From: Gigantopelta aegis
Taxonomy: Eukaryota; Mollusca; Gastropoda; Neomphalida; Peltospiridae
NCBI RefSeq assembly: GCF_016097555.1
Contig: NW_024532999.1
Span: 1 to 64,000 of the forward strand
Direction: 5' to 3'
DNA: 64,000 bases
Part shown: piece by piece, positions 1 through 11,315 of the stretch
Numbering within the stretch: position 1 is the stretch's first letter
How the letters are laid out: each line of letters starts with the position of its first letter
The notes under the pieces: generated by a model
What the model was told of the DNA's origin: nothing
The model's input: only the letters and a program-made list of their open reading frames with translations
Databases searched by the model: none
Program-made: the position numbers and the translations under genes

Positions 1-56
1 GCCCAATGGGCCCACCGATCCCAGACCAACCACGCATCAGGCGAAGGTTTGATGAC
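1..56 (-). repeat. tRNA-derived SINE, head end, cut by window edge
   Basis: The first bases match the promoter end of the SINE found complete near 31910-32232, read on the complementary strand (GCCCAATGGGCCCACCGATC, then a degenerate B-box and A-box). The rest of the element lies outside the window. Its head faces right, so the SINE is in minus orientation. Confidence 0.6.
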
Positions 57-127
57 TGAACTATATCGCGGCTATCGGCAATACTGACACTTGGTGCGCT
101 GCTTGGGTAAACTGGAGACCAGGACCC

Positions 128-775
128 ATATTCACAAAATATCGTAAGCCTAGTTTTACACGTAAACGTAAATCTACGACTGAAGAGCTATTCACGAAAC
201 AACGAAAACGTAAGTTACGTGTAAAGTTGGACGTAAATATAAGAGTGCCTCAGGTTGCAACTAACGCTGCACGTAAGTTGTGTACATATAATAAATCAAA
301 CACGATCACCGTTATTTACTATTATTTACGGAAACTAGCAGCATTTCCAATAAATGAAGCAGTTTGCTATGGCGAACGCCCACGGATTGAACATATTTTT
401 GTTCATGATCGAACGGATGTTTTCGACTTGGCCAATTTCTCCTGAGTTATCTTTTCCTTTTTAAGAAATGTCCTCAAGTTCGTACCAAAACGCGGATCCC
501 CACCAATACCAAAATGCCATGGTTCACTTCGCAATGTTATTGTTAGCAGACGACAAACAAAATTGCGTTTTGCGCATTTGTTATTTACCCGGTAGCCATC
601 GTTTCTAATGTGTTTTTATTAATTACTCCAGTGAGAATGTTATATCGTAGATTTACGTCCAACTAAGTTACGTTTATATTTACGACCATCTTTGAGAATA
701 AGGTGCTTCTTGCACGTAAACGTAAATCTACGGCACACGTAAGTGCTAGTCGTAGACGTAAATTTACACTTTTTT
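128..775. mobile_element. Candidate fold-back MITE with CGTAAA-rich arms
   Basis: Both ends carry clusters of the motif ACGTAAACGTAAATCTACG (near 156-178 and 713-735), and there are further inverted versions (214-245 against 644-690, sharing GTTGGACGTAAAT in opposite directions). The centre has no coding signal; the 72-codon frame at 227-445 runs through the arms and is not credible as a gene. The arrangement is that of a small non-autonomous DNA element with repetitive subterminal arms. Exact ends and target duplication were not resolved. Confidence 0.5.
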
Positions 776-1884
776 GACAGTCTGCTACACATATCTGAAT
801 TGAGTTTTAACTATTTGGGGTGAATTAAAGCTGTTAGTAATTAATTTAATATTTTATCACGCGTATAAGAATAAGACTTAGTTGCATAATTACACTAGTA
901 ACTGAAATTGTTGTAGATACTATATTGACTAATTTTAAGGGTTTTTTCAATATTAAGACAGCAATATCCACTAAAAATTTACACTTAAAGCAGTCAGGTC
1001 TGTGCACTCGCACATAACACACATACCCCTCCCTCCCGCCCCTCTCTCTTTCTCCCACATTTCTCTCCCTCTCCCATGTGTGGACTGAAGTGTATTGGAT
1101 GGCCACTACGGTCTTGAAGGGTCATTGAATGCGTGACCTGTCTTTCACTTGTGAACAACTACGAAATAGAGCCATTATCAAATTGATCTGGCGAGACCAA
1201 ATGGCAATTTATTCCATTTTAAACTGGTGAAGTTTCCACAAATTCAGGGGTACTCAAAAACTAAGAATTAAATCCCCTCCCCCAATCACAAAAAATACAA
1301 GCACGAGATTAGTTAAAAATATGCCAACAAAATATACCTGATATTTGGGGAAACAAGCAATTTCCCGCAGGTGAATTGTGGCAGGGCAGTTGACCTTTTT
1401 GGTGTCCTGAACAAGAAACCTTCTTTTTTTCAAGTACGCATGATTTTCTGCTTCTTTTAACTATAAATAATAACATATAGCCTAAACAATTTAAACAAAT
1501 TTACTAGTTGCTATACAAACATGTAGTAATAGAAATTACTAATTACATTTTTATAATTATTTTTATATCACAATCAATAATAATAATAAAACTTAAAAAC
1601 AAGTAATATTATACAAACAAAAAACCCCCCACAAAAACCAGACGAATTTGTGAACAAAAGAAGTCTTAATCGATTAGTAATTTGTAAACAAATTTGGAAC
1701 AAACTGATAAAAAAAATGTTTGCAGTATATGATGACACATACATTTTTAACTGATTGTTGTGTTTTTCTCATTCCTCAACCACAATTTTAATGGAATATA
1801 AATTAAGTTCCACTATTTTTTTTTACTTAAAATTATAAAAGTTACATGTAAGCCTCTATTAATTTTTGTTGTAAATTTAAAAAG
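776..1884. other. No gene seen
   Basis: AT-rich sequence with a pyrimidine-rich patch (about 1022-1076) and homopolymer runs. No credible reading frame, repeat or RNA gene was recognised. Confidence 0.5.
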
Positions 1885-2251
1885 TACAGTCAAAGTTCGT
1901 TATCTCGACCTCTGTAAACTCGAGTACCCAACATATCTCGAGGTCCAGTGCCAGTCCCGGCAATTTTCCTATGCAATGTTACGAAATTAAACACGGTTAT
2001 CTCGAGCATGCTAATCTCGATTACGAGGCTCATCTCGAGCATATTTTGGTGTCCCTAGGTACACTTTCCTGTTTTTCCTCAAAGTATATAAAACAATTAC
2101 ATGTAAAATGACTACTTTTTTATATTTATGCTTAGGGTATTAATTTTGTATGTTATTTCATTCTTCCTTCGATGTGAATCGATACACATAACAGAAAATG
2201 TTCCACATATATAAAACCAGTGCAAAGTTTAGCATTATTAAACAGTAAAAT

Positions 2252-3121
2252 ATGCCAGTAGATGAACCACTTGTTGAAGATCCCGGCCCTTCTGAGGGGA
2301 CTGTTGAATCTAGCATTAAGAAGAAGAAGAAAAAAACCCAAAAACCCCACCAACCACCAACAAAACAACAGGCGTCAAATGAAAATTAATTGTTAGGATG
2401 ATAGAAACAAAATTGGAAGCAATTAGTGTCATTGAGCAGAATATAAAATCAAAGTCAGAAGTAGCAAACCAATTGTCTATTCTATCAAAGACGCTATCTA
2501 CCTTAATAAAAAATTCTGACAAAATTAAAGAAGCATATCTGCAGTGTGCTCGATGCTTTACGCATGATTAATCAGTCATGGGGGAATGTAACACCGAAAA
2601 CAATTAACAACTGTTTCCGACAAGCATAGTTTGGTACAACTGATGACCAGCCAGAACCAGACAGTGTAGACAACTCAGACGACGACATCCCATTAAGCAG
2701 ACTGTATATACCAATTTCCACTTACGCCAGACTGGCCGACTATTTGAACACATGTGAGACCACGTTTGATGATGACAACATTATTGACACAATAATCTAT
2801 GCAAGAACCTTAACACCTGACGACAACAACAACAATGATGCTACTCATAATAATAATGACACCATTGCCCGACTGAAATGACCTACTACGACAGTCTTTA
2901 TATGCTCTTGATGTTGTGAGAAACTGGATCGCAACAACAAAACCAGACCACCTACTAGCAGGTCTAGCCCAGATCACAAGTCATGTTATGACAGAGGACT
3001 TTAAAGCCAGGGCTGCAAAGCAATCAAAGGCCACGCTGAGAAGTGACTGGTTTGTATTATTGTTCGCTTGTAAACCATGTCAGCATGAAGAAATTCACAC
3101 ACATAAAACAGGGCTATTTTG
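2252..3121 (+). pseudogene. pogo transposase remnant: HTH region joined to C-terminal tail
   Basis: An ATG at 2252 opens a Lys-rich N-terminus. A shifted frame near 2386-2560 gives IETKLEAISVIEQ..SKSEV..LSTLIKNSDKI, the CENP-B/pogo-type helix-turn-helix that binds transposon ends. The next matching piece (from about 2550) is DALRMINQSWGNVTPKTI, then NNCFRQA, which in pogo transposases lies after the DDE domain, followed by a stop and an acidic tail (NSDDDIPLSRLYIP). A possible final piece reads to about 3121. Roughly 250 codons of catalytic core are therefore absent, and at least one frameshift and one stop are present. It cannot make a working transposase; such copies move only if supplied in trans. 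Confidence 0.75.
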
Positions 3122-3152
3122 AAATACGAAAATGACTATACTGTTTAGTGTT

Positions 3153-4271
3153 CAGTGTTCTCGCTGGGTGAAAATTAAAGGAGGGTGGCCGCTTGGCACC
3201 ACATCCTTCAAAAAAAACCCCCACCCCCCCCCCCCCCACCAATAAACGAGAAGCAAAAAAAAAAAGGGGGGGGGGGGGGGGGGAGTAGTTTGGTTATCAT
3301 ATTGTTGTTTGTTGGTAGACTTTGAGAAAAGACATACTCCTTATTTTGCCTACGAAAAAGTGCAAAGGGGTTTATAAAAATATTCGTCTTTTAATTGAAC
3401 CGAAGATGATATCGGTCTGACATTCACGGGCAGTTCCAGTTTTGATGGACCGATCAAAGTTTTAATATTATTATTTTTAATAAAAAATTTCATAATATAC
3501 GAAAAACAATAAAGATGTTTGTAAAGTGATCTCCTAATGTCAGATACATTTTTGCTATTTCCATCTTCATCGAATGAATCGATCGCTGTGATAAAATATT
3601 ATCGCCAGCTGATAAAAAGTGGTTTTAATTATAAACACTACCACTTCCGTTGTTTTTATAAGCGTTCATATCCCCTCAAAATGAAAAGTTTACAATATTT
3701 TATAAAGAACTGCTGAATAAACAGAATAACAGAAAGTAAAAATCATCAGTTTCAACCAATTATATCTGCAACTGAGGACAAAATATCAAACGATAGTTAG
3801 TGGAAACAAAAGACAGAATGACCGTTCCGATCACGTGACAAATTTGGCGCCAAATAAGAGGGGTTTTTTTCAATCGGAGATTGCCGAATCGGTAAAAAAT
3901 AAAATGTTTTCATTGCTTACATAAAATATAACTTTTATTGTGTCTATCAAACATACAAATCGATACAGATATTGGACAAAATTGAGGCTGTTAAAAATAC
4001 TGTTAAATTACGTTACGGTAACTGTCGTAAATGTTTCGTCAATTGCTTTTTCGTACACAACGCGGCTTGTTTCCTTTGATGTCCAGTGTGCAGACTGATC
4101 GTTGTTTTTTGTGTGGAAAAAAGTGCATTTGGAAATAGCAGAGATAGGTGCTGGAAAATAAAGAGGGGCGCTCAAAAATAAAGGAAGGCGTTCAAAAATA
4201 AAGGAGGGCGGGGAAATGGAATAGCGGGGCGGGGCGGGGCGCTCCGCTTAAATGGAGCAGCGAGAACACTA
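3153..4271. mobile_element. Non-autonomous hAT-like element nested in pogo
   Basis: The left end reads AGTGTTCTCGCTG (3154-3166) and the right end is its exact inverse (4258-4270). Just inside the right end are GC-rich short repeats (GGGGCGGGGCGG) and three copies of AAAATAAAGGAGGGCG-like sequence at about 4158-4212. No transposase frame is present. TIR style suggests hAT, but a clean 8-bp target duplication was not seen. The insertion is inside the pogo element, so it is younger than that one. Confidence 0.6.
3218..3283. repeat. Facing poly-C and poly-G tracts
   Basis: A run of 20 C (one interrupting A precedes it) at 3218-3237 and a run of 18 G at 3266-3283 are separated by 28 bases. They could pair as a hairpin or cruciform, or form G-quadruplexes on either strand. 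Confidence 0.8.
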
Positions 4272-4417
4272 GTGACGTGGTGTTGTTAAATTTGCAAACA
4301 TAAATTTATGTTTGGGATAATTTTTATCAGAAAACTGTTATGTTTATCTTGAGCTACCGATATCTCGAGCATGCTGGTCCGGTCCCTTCAACATCAGGAT
4401 AACGACGTTTGACTGTA

Positions 4418-5061
4418 TATATAAAACAAAGTAAAACATATTGTTAAAGTGCTGTGCCAGCCCATACACTAAAATTTCAAATTCCACAATTAAATGCTTT
4501 CTTAATTCATTGCAATAATATTTTACACTGATATGTAAATCAATAATTACGAAAATGCCCCATAAAAGTATTAAAACATCACTCCCGTAGAACACTGCCG
4601 GTAAAAACATTTGCCTGTAAATAGCCATGACGTCACGAAGGGAACGCGCTTCACAGAAACCTACCACGAGATGACTTCCAGCGCAAGCGAAAGTGGGACC
4701 GACAGCGACTGCCAAGCTTGATCATGCGATTCTTCTTTCGATGATGAATAGTGTAGTAATGACGACTGGACTAATAGCTGTGCAACACAACAAATAATGT
4801 CTTATCAGTTAGAACCTGGAACATCTTCCGACGAACCACCGGCCTGACAGATGACGATGAAAATGGTCGTGGAGACAGCTTACCACTAATTTACAACTTT
4901 TATTCTTGTTTTGTTCTTTAGCTTTTCGTGCGAATTATTTTGCTTCACTGTATGTTCTAATACTTGTAATGTAGTAGAAAAGACGATAAATAACTCTTGA
5001 ATTCTACGAGTCAAGTGGACCCGATATCGGTAATTTTAAAAAATAAACAAAAAACGACTTT
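4418..5061. other. No clear gene; short acidic start-like frame
   Basis: Mostly AT-rich. A plus-strand stretch near 4671-4720 begins MTSSASESGTDSDC and then stops; it looks like the N-terminus of an acidic protein but is too short to assign. No repeat or RNA gene was recognised. Confidence 0.35.
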
Positions 5062-5643
5062 TAGTCCGTCCCATCCCTCTATGAAGATGTTTTTTGTGTG
5101 AATAATTTCAGTTTAGTTTGACGTAAAAAAAAAAGAAGTAAAAGTGTTTTGGAAATAACAAAACAATACTATTTTTTGTGTGCAGTTGTGAAAACAGTCT
5201 GCTCAGAAATAAATAACTTATTTTAATTTTAAAAAATAAACAAAAACGACTTTTAGTCCGTCCCATTCCATGTATGAAGATGTTTTTTTGTGTGAATAAT
5301 TTCAGTTTAGTTTGACATAAAAAAAAAGTTAAAGTGTTTTGGAAATAACAAAACAATACTATTTTTGTGTGTGCAGTTGTGAAAACAGTCTGCTCAGAAA
5401 TAAATAACTTATAGCACATTCCATAGTATGAAAAAAGGTTTTCTCTGTGGGAGGTATAGTAAAATTAATTTAATGTATTTATAGTCTGTTTTACAGGGAA
5501 CGCCTTTTTTCATACTATGGAATTTACAAGTCATTTATTTCTGAGCCGATTGTTTTCTAAGATGCATACAAAATTAGCTTCTTTTTTCTTTTCTTTTTCT
5601 TTTTACAGAAAACTCCTACATTTTTGTACGATGGGACGGACTA
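5062..5643. mobile_element. Palindromic MITE with duplicated left arm
   Basis: The left end TAGTCCGTCCCAT (5062-5074) is exactly inverted at the right end (5631-5643). The arms share further sequence in inverse orientation (TTATTTCTGAG near 5534 against CTCAGAAATAA near 5207 and 5394). The left arm occurs twice as a 192-bp tandem copy (starts 5062 and 5254), so one arm is doubled. A second inner inverted pair, CCATAGTATGAAAAAAGG against CCTTTTTTCATACTATGG (5421-5438 and 5503-5520), marks the centre. No coding potential. The superfamily was not identified. Confidence 0.75.
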
Positions 5644-5929
5644 GGCTATAGATACTTATTTGTCTGTACTTTATTGTTTTAATGTTCTCGAACTGTAAAG
5701 AAAAATCTCACAAATGAACGAGATGCAAACGACAACAAATCGGATCTCGATGATTGCACGAACCATGCATGAGAAAACAAACTGACCAGAGTTGAAAGCA
5801 TAACGCAATTTGGGACATTGACGATATGCACCCCAAGGTCGTTTCGGTGTGGATGGCATCGGCTTGTTGTCATTTGTTTTGTGTCGCAGAAAAATTGTTG
5901 GTACGGCATCTGTTTTTTAAAAGCCATAA

Positions 5930-6162
5930 TACATGGTATTCCCATATCTCGCTTAAGCCGACAAGCCAGTTCGGATGAATCGAAACTAAAGTGTCTGCTG
6001 TCGCAACGGTCTCCGGCTTTTTCTTCCTGTCCAGTATTTCCACGTTGTTTTAATCAAATTCACACACAGCTTTCTCACAGCAACATTACTAGGAAATGCG
6101 TGAAGACTAAATTTATCGGCTTTTGTATTGCTACAGCCGCCAACAACACGCCGTTTAACCAT
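5930..6162 (-). pseudogene. THAP-type zinc-finger domain, decayed
   Basis: The minus strand from ATG 6162 reads MVKRRVVGGCSNT, then SLHAFPSN, RKLCVNLIKTTWKYWTG. After a frameshift near 6005 it continues DSRHFSFDSSELACRLKRDMG. This is the order of a C2CH THAP DNA-binding domain (Cys pair, LH.FP, central Trp, then C..HF). The first zinc cysteine is replaced by Arg (KRR where family members have KRC), and the frame break falls before the C..H pair, so it is not functional as read. THAP domains occur both in host regulators and in transposases (P, Kolobok, ISL2EU). No transposase core was recognised nearby, so origin is open. Initiation at 6189 is also possible. Confidence 0.7.
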
Positions 6163-6769
6163 AATAAACACAAAAGAAGCAATGAACAATGGCGCTGACT
6201 ATCGAAAGGAGTTCCCTTCGTGAAGTCACGGATCAAATCTTACGGAAATTCCCGAAACGAATTCAGCTGGTTCTGTTTTTCAGGCGAATATTTTTAAATG
6301 GAAAATATACCGGTATATAATTTTTTTACATTTTTTTCTTTCTTTTTCTTCTAATCATATTAAATAATATCTTGATTGATATAGCTCAATACATCATACA
6401 TCTGGAACAGCACTTTAAATGAAACGATTCTGAGAATATTTCTATGAAGCTCAAAGTGAGTTATATACTAAAAACGAGGACATTTTTAACACCTTCTCTG
6501 CCTCTTGCTTCTCTTTGCGTGTTTTATGCCTATTGGGGCCATGTTGGCATTCAAGTCTTCTTTTCCCCAAGACCATGTAGGGGCACCAGTCTTGTCCCAG
6601 CAACATCCTGGGTGTCTGACCAAACAACACGATGATTCTTTGCCGTCGGATCTATATCATTTATAATATAAGAAAATTGTAAAAAACATAAATAATAAAA
6701 TTCAACATGGGGAGTAGTGAACATATTTAACAATTTTTTCCACCATTTACATGATTTACGCACTTCATT
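6163..6769. other. Intergenic; short coding-like stretch on minus strand
   Basis: On the minus strand, about 6551-6710 reads DPTAKNHRVVWSDTQDVAG, then TRLVPLHGLGEKK, which looks protein-like in composition but was not assigned to a family. The rest is AT-rich with nothing recognised. Confidence 0.3.
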
Positions 6770-8160
6770 GATTTGTACATCTAGGACAACCACCAAGGCA
6801 GTATACATCTCATTATTGTTAGAGAGCATACGACTCACTATTTCTACATCTAGGACAACCACCAAGGCGGTATACATCTCATTATTGTTAGAGAGCATAC
6901 GACACTGATTTCTACATCTAAGACAACCACCAAGGCGGTATACATCTCATTACTGTTAGAGAGCATACGACTCACTATTTCTACATCTAGGACAACCACA
7001 AAGGCGTTATACATCTCATTATTGTTAGAGAGCATACGACACTGATTTCTACATCTAGGACAACCACCAAGGCGGTATACATCTCATTACTGTTAGAGAG
7101 CATACGACTCACTATTTCTACATCTAGGACAACCACAAAGGCGTTATACATCTCATTATTGTTAGAGAGCATACGACTAGCTGATTTCTACATCTAGGAC
7201 AACCACAGAGGCGGTATACATCTCATTACTGTTAGAGAACATACGACTAGCTGATTTCTACATCTAGGACAACTACCAAGGCGGTATACATCTCATTACT
7301 GTTAGAGAGCATACGACTCTGTGATTTCTACATCTAGGACAACCACCGAGGCGTTATACATCTCATTAGTGTTAGAGAACATACGACTCGCTGATTTCTA
7401 CATCTAGGTCAACCACCAAGGTGTTATACATGCCATTACTGTTAGAGAGCATACGACTGACTGATTTCTACATCTAGGACAACCACCGAGGCGGTATACA
7501 TATCATTACTGTTAGAGAGCATACGACTCACTGATTTCTACATCTAGGTCAACCACCGAGGTGTTATACATGCCATTACTGTTAGAGAGCATACGACTGA
7601 CTGATTTCTACATCTAGGACAACCACCGAGGCGGTATACATATCATTACTGTTAGAGAGCATACGACTCACTGATTTCTACATCTAGGACAACCACCGAG
7701 GCGTTATACACATGTACATCTCATTATTGTTAGAGAGCATACGACACTGATTTCTACATCTAGGACAACCACCGAGGCGGTGTACATCTCATTATTGTCA
7801 GAGAGCATACGACTCACTATTTCTACATCTAGGACAACCACCGAGGCGTTATACACATGTACATCTCATTATTGTTAGAGAGCATACGACACTGATTTCT
7901 ACATCTAGGACAACCACCGAGGCGGTGTACATCTCATTATTGTCAGAGAGCATACGACTCACTATTTCTACATCTAGGACAACCACCGAGGCGGTGTACA
8001 TCTCATTATTGTCAGAGAGCATACACCTCAGTGATTTGTACATCTAGGACAACCACCGAAGCGGTATACATCTCATTATTGTTAGAGAGCATATGGCTCA
8101 GTGATTTCTACATTTAAGACAACCACCGAGGCGTTATATATCTCATTACTGTTAAAGACA
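6770..8160. repeat. Minisatellite, about 20 units of ~69 bp
   Basis: The unit carries CATCTAGGACAACCACC, ATACATCTCATTA and GTTAGAGAGCATACGAC and recurs from 6776 to 8160 with spacing of 67-77 bp. Variants alternate (ACACTGATTT against ACTCACTATTT; CAAGGCGG against CGAGGCGT), giving dimer-like higher-order repeats, for example 6850-7035 against 6987-7172 and two near-identical blocks in 7440-7680. Two units near 7705 and 7850 carry an extra ACATGT. Frames running through it are artefacts of the repetition. Confidence 0.95.
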
Positions 8161-8913
8161 GTTCGACCCGTAGCCCTCTATATCAAAGTCTCTAAGACTA
8201 ACCTTAAAACTAACTAACATTTGAAAGGGGGTACAGGTTGAACTCAACTGCCAATTCATTATTGTGGTAGGCGTAGTGGGCCGGGAGCATCACCGATGGC
8301 ACAAAAAACTTGAAAAGTGCCATCAGTATAGCTCCTTAACCCTTAGATACGATAACGTAGCGCTGACATCGACACAGTCTTCTGTTCAGAGCTACGAGAT
8401 GAAGCATATACCCCATGTGTAGCAAAAACAAACTTCAGTGTTTTGTAAAAAAAACATTCACACTTTGTTTCACACTAGACCAGTTTTTATTTTAATGTGG
8501 CGAAGAATTGTAATGATCACTTTACATCTCTTTACAAGAACAATAAACTGGGTGAATGACGTTTCCGTTTTAAGAACGCTGGAAACATTTCAATGCAAAA
8601 CTGCTTTAGAATTTGTAAAAAAAAATAATTTAACATTACTAATGCACTTCACTCTGAAGAAAATCTTGTGATTAAAAAATTGTACTATTTACGAAATATG
8701 GATTTCAAGTGACATTACTGTAGGATATTTATTGTGTACAAAGCCAAGGGTGCGAAAAGTGACCGTCGTCGTTTTTAAAGTACTTACAGTGCTGGCCGTT
8801 TGCTAGTAGTGTAGTGGTAGAATGTAATTTTAACACTATAGTAGTGTCAGAAATAGAATAAAACTGATTTTCGTCGATTAAAAAGTCAAAGTCAAAATAT
8901 TAACTATTAAAGT
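8161..8913. other. No gene seen
   Basis: Unique-looking AT-rich sequence. A 77-codon frame at 8438-8671 has no recognisable family features and is not called. Confidence 0.4.
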
Positions 8914-9160
8914 GGAAGGAAGGAAGGAAGGAAATGTTTTATTTAACGACGAACTCGACACATTTTATTTACGGTTATATGGCGTCAGACATATGGTTAA
9001 GAACCACACAGATATTGTGAGAGGAAACCTGCTGTTGCCACTTCATGGGCTACTCTTTTCGATTAGCAGCAAGGGATCTTTTATATGCACCATCCCACAG
9101 ACAGGATAGTACACACCACGGCCTTTGTTACACCAGTTGTGGAGCACTGGCTGTAATCTA
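8914..9160 (-). repeat. SINE fragment (body and tail)
   Basis: Starts with a GGAA microsatellite tail (8914-8932), then GAAATGTTTTATTTAACGAC and the shared SINE body (GGCGTCAGACATATGG; GCAAGGGATCTTTTATATGC; CACAGACAGGATAGTACA). It breaks off after the sequence GTTGTGGAGCACTGGCTG, before the tRNA-like head. The tail lies left, so orientation is minus. Confidence 0.85.
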
Positions 9161-10166
9161 TTAAAGTGGTATCCAGGTAAAAATGTCAACTTTGACTATA
9201 TACTTAATGTGTAAAAAAACTTTTTAAAACCCTAACTACATGTATTCTACAACTTTTCGTTTCACCAATTAAACCACTGTTTGCACACGTTTGACAACGA
9301 CAGCACTAAATATGTATATCATCGTCTTAAAAATCAAAGACAGGCTAGCTAATAAGCCATATAACCAACAATGAAGCATTCTCTAATTATTTCAAATTTT
9401 GTAATTATAAAGAAACTCATTTTCCCAAAACCTAACATACATCTATTATCTCTCTTGCTCTGTCCTTCTTTTCCTCTCTCCCTCCTCTCTGTCTCATTTG
9501 TCTCTATCTTTCATATAACACACACACACACAAGTTGACATTTTGACAGAGATACAACATTAGTGGTACACATTTTGTCCTCTTACATATTGATTATTGA
9601 CCATTGACCCGTATATCACTTTTTCCATGGCCGATTGATGCTATTTACTCTGTACAATTGAATGCTGTGATAATGCGGGTAATGAATGAGGAGTTACTGA
9701 TTACTACATGTAGCACATGACGATGATGGTAATGTTCATTTGTAATGCACAAATGAGTTTTATTACATTCCACATGTTGTATGATATATGCTTATGCAAC
9801 AAAAATGGCCGTTTTCTTATGTTGAACCCTTTTTGGGGGTGGATGGGTATTATAATGACCAATTAGTCGATTATACTGATTATATTAATGGTATTGAAGG
9901 TATTTTATTTGAAAATAATGAATACATTCCTAAAATTTTGAGTGTGCCAAACTTTGTGGGTTTTTAATTTTTTTTGGCAAAACGGAGTTACCTACCCTGA
10001 TTACAATTTTTTTATTTGGGGGTCAGGGCTAATTGAATTTTTTTTTTTTTTTTTTTTTTTTTAAATTCTTTCAAAAGTATTTCTTCAGTATAACAAACAA
10101 TCAATATCATGCTTGTCATATTTAAAAAGTGTTCGCGGTCCCTAATTGAATCAATGATTGAATGAA
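9161..10166. other. No gene seen; microsatellite patches
   Basis: Contains a pyrimidine-rich patch (9450-9510), a short CA repeat (9518-9531) and a T run (10040-10062). Nothing else was recognised. Confidence 0.45.
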
Positions 10167-10358
10167 TCATCTCAATGAATTGTTCAAACCTTCAGTGCAT
10201 CCAAACTTCTCCGATTGTTTGCACAATGTAAACTTCGATGTTGTTGTGATTTCATAGTGTTTTATAACGTCAAGAACCTCTTCTAATGTCGAAACATAAC
10301 CATTAAACTTATCTAATTTATGTACAAATAAACTTTCCCACGTAGAACAATCCGCCAT
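10167..10358 (-). CDS. Short N-terminal frame diverging from the YqaJ gene
   Basis: The minus-strand ATG at 10358 opens MADCSTWESLFVHKLDKFNG, then STLEEVLDVIKHYEITTTSKF, ending in a stop 63 codons on. Composition is protein-like, and from memory it resembles the N-terminus of uncharacterised proteins with a KFxxxKxxxxFG motif found beside YqaJ/THAP elements (here SKFTLCKQSEKFG). It may be the first exon of a longer protein or a broken relic. It lies about 105 bp from the plus-strand exon at 10463, which suggests a shared, bidirectional start region. The function is unknown. Confidence 0.4.
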   Translation of the reverse strand: MADCSTWESLFVHKLDKFNGYVSTLEEVLDVIKHYEITTTSKFTLCKQSEKFGCTEGLNNSLR

Positions 10359-10796
10359 GTTGGTTTCAGCAGTGCATGCGTTTCCGCTAAACCAAAATTT
10401 GTTCCAATGTGAGCCCTGTTAAAACATTGTCTTGTAAATAACTATAATTTTAATATGTGTAGGTTACACCACAGCCTTTAAGAGAAATCAACTTCAGTAG
10501 ACACAAAAAAGGCAGCCTAAAAAGAAAGCGAACAACTCCACAGATTGAAGTTGAACCAGTGGACGAGAGAGCAGCTCTGAGGCAGCTGAAACAGATATTC
10601 CCGAAGGCGTGTGTTCTCACCAAAAATGATTCAGATACAGACACTGCATCTGAAGACGAAGAAATTCCACAAGTAAGTTTTCAATAGATTATAATTCTGC
10701 ATCCAGAAAGAATGGATGTGTTTGGAGATGAAAGCAGAAAGCAGCATCAACATACAGTAGGTTATAATGTATACGACGTATGTAATGAGTTAAAAG

Positions 10797-11012
10797 GTGG
10801 GGTTTTTTAACGACACAAATAGAGCACACTGATTTATTAATCATCGGCTGTTGGATGTCAACCATTTGGTAATTTTCTGTATTAGAGGATACCTGCTACA
10901 TTTTTCCATTAGTAGCAAGGGATCTTTTATGCACCATCCCACAGACAGGATAGCACATACCACAGCCTGTGGTATGCCAGTTGTGGTGTACTAGCTGGGA
11001 CGAGAAATAGCC
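10797..11012 (-). repeat. SINE, second subfamily, in intron of the YqaJ gene
   Basis: Reads TTTTTTAACGACAC, AGAGCACACTGATTTATTAA, CATCGGCTGTTGGATGTC, then the body shared with the other SINEs (AGCAAGGGATCTTTTATGC; CACAGACAGGATAGCACATA). The tail half differs from the 8914 and 25910 copies, so this is a distinct subfamily. The head is truncated near 11012. Confidence 0.8.
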
Positions 11013-11173
11013 CTATGTAATGATGAGTTTCATTTTAATAACAAAGTACCTTCAAATTGTTTAGTTTATGATTTACCATTAATGCTATAGTTATTTATGT
11101 CAAAATGCATTACCAAGCTTAGTAAACAAAAATAATCTATGTGTATATATATATACACACACACACGTGTGTG

Positions 11174-11315
11174 TTGGCTATCTCTGGGTGATCAGAAAAT
11201 TTCGCTAAAAAATGCAAAACCTAGAGCTATTTTCCAACAAAATATAAATTATAACAATATTGTTTCGCAAAATTGAAATAAAATTCGCATTTGGCGAGTG
11301 GCAGAGCTAGTCCTG
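11174..11315 (-). mobile_element. hAT-like MITE (CAGGGCTAGCTCTGG family), diverged copy
   Basis: The right end GGCAGAGCTAGTCCTG and left end GGCTATCTCTGGGTG are the inverted termini of the MITE family seen at 48936, 55693 and 62520, with TTTGGCGAGTGGCAGAGCTA just inside the end. More diverged than the others. It sits in the intron between the two YqaJ exons. Confidence 0.65.

Larger units (their letters stand above)
1887..4415 (+). mobile_element. pogo/Tigger (Tc1-mariner) DNA transposon, internally deleted
   Basis: The left end starts CAGTCAAA..TCGTTATC and the right end is its imperfect inverse (GATAACGACGTTTGACTG), flanked by TA on both sides (1885-1886 and 4416-4417). This TIR type and TA target are typical of pogo/Tigger elements. 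Subterminal CTCGAG-containing repeats occur at 1920-2045 and 4350-4370. Inside are remnants of the transposase, read in the same direction, but the catalytic DDE core is missing. A second, unrelated element (3153-4271) has inserted into it, so true pogo sequence is about 1.4 kb. Confidence 0.8.

Noticed and set aside
6770-8160. CRISPR-like array
   Set aside because: Units of ~69 bp are repeated throughout with no unique spacers, and the DNA is eukaryotic.
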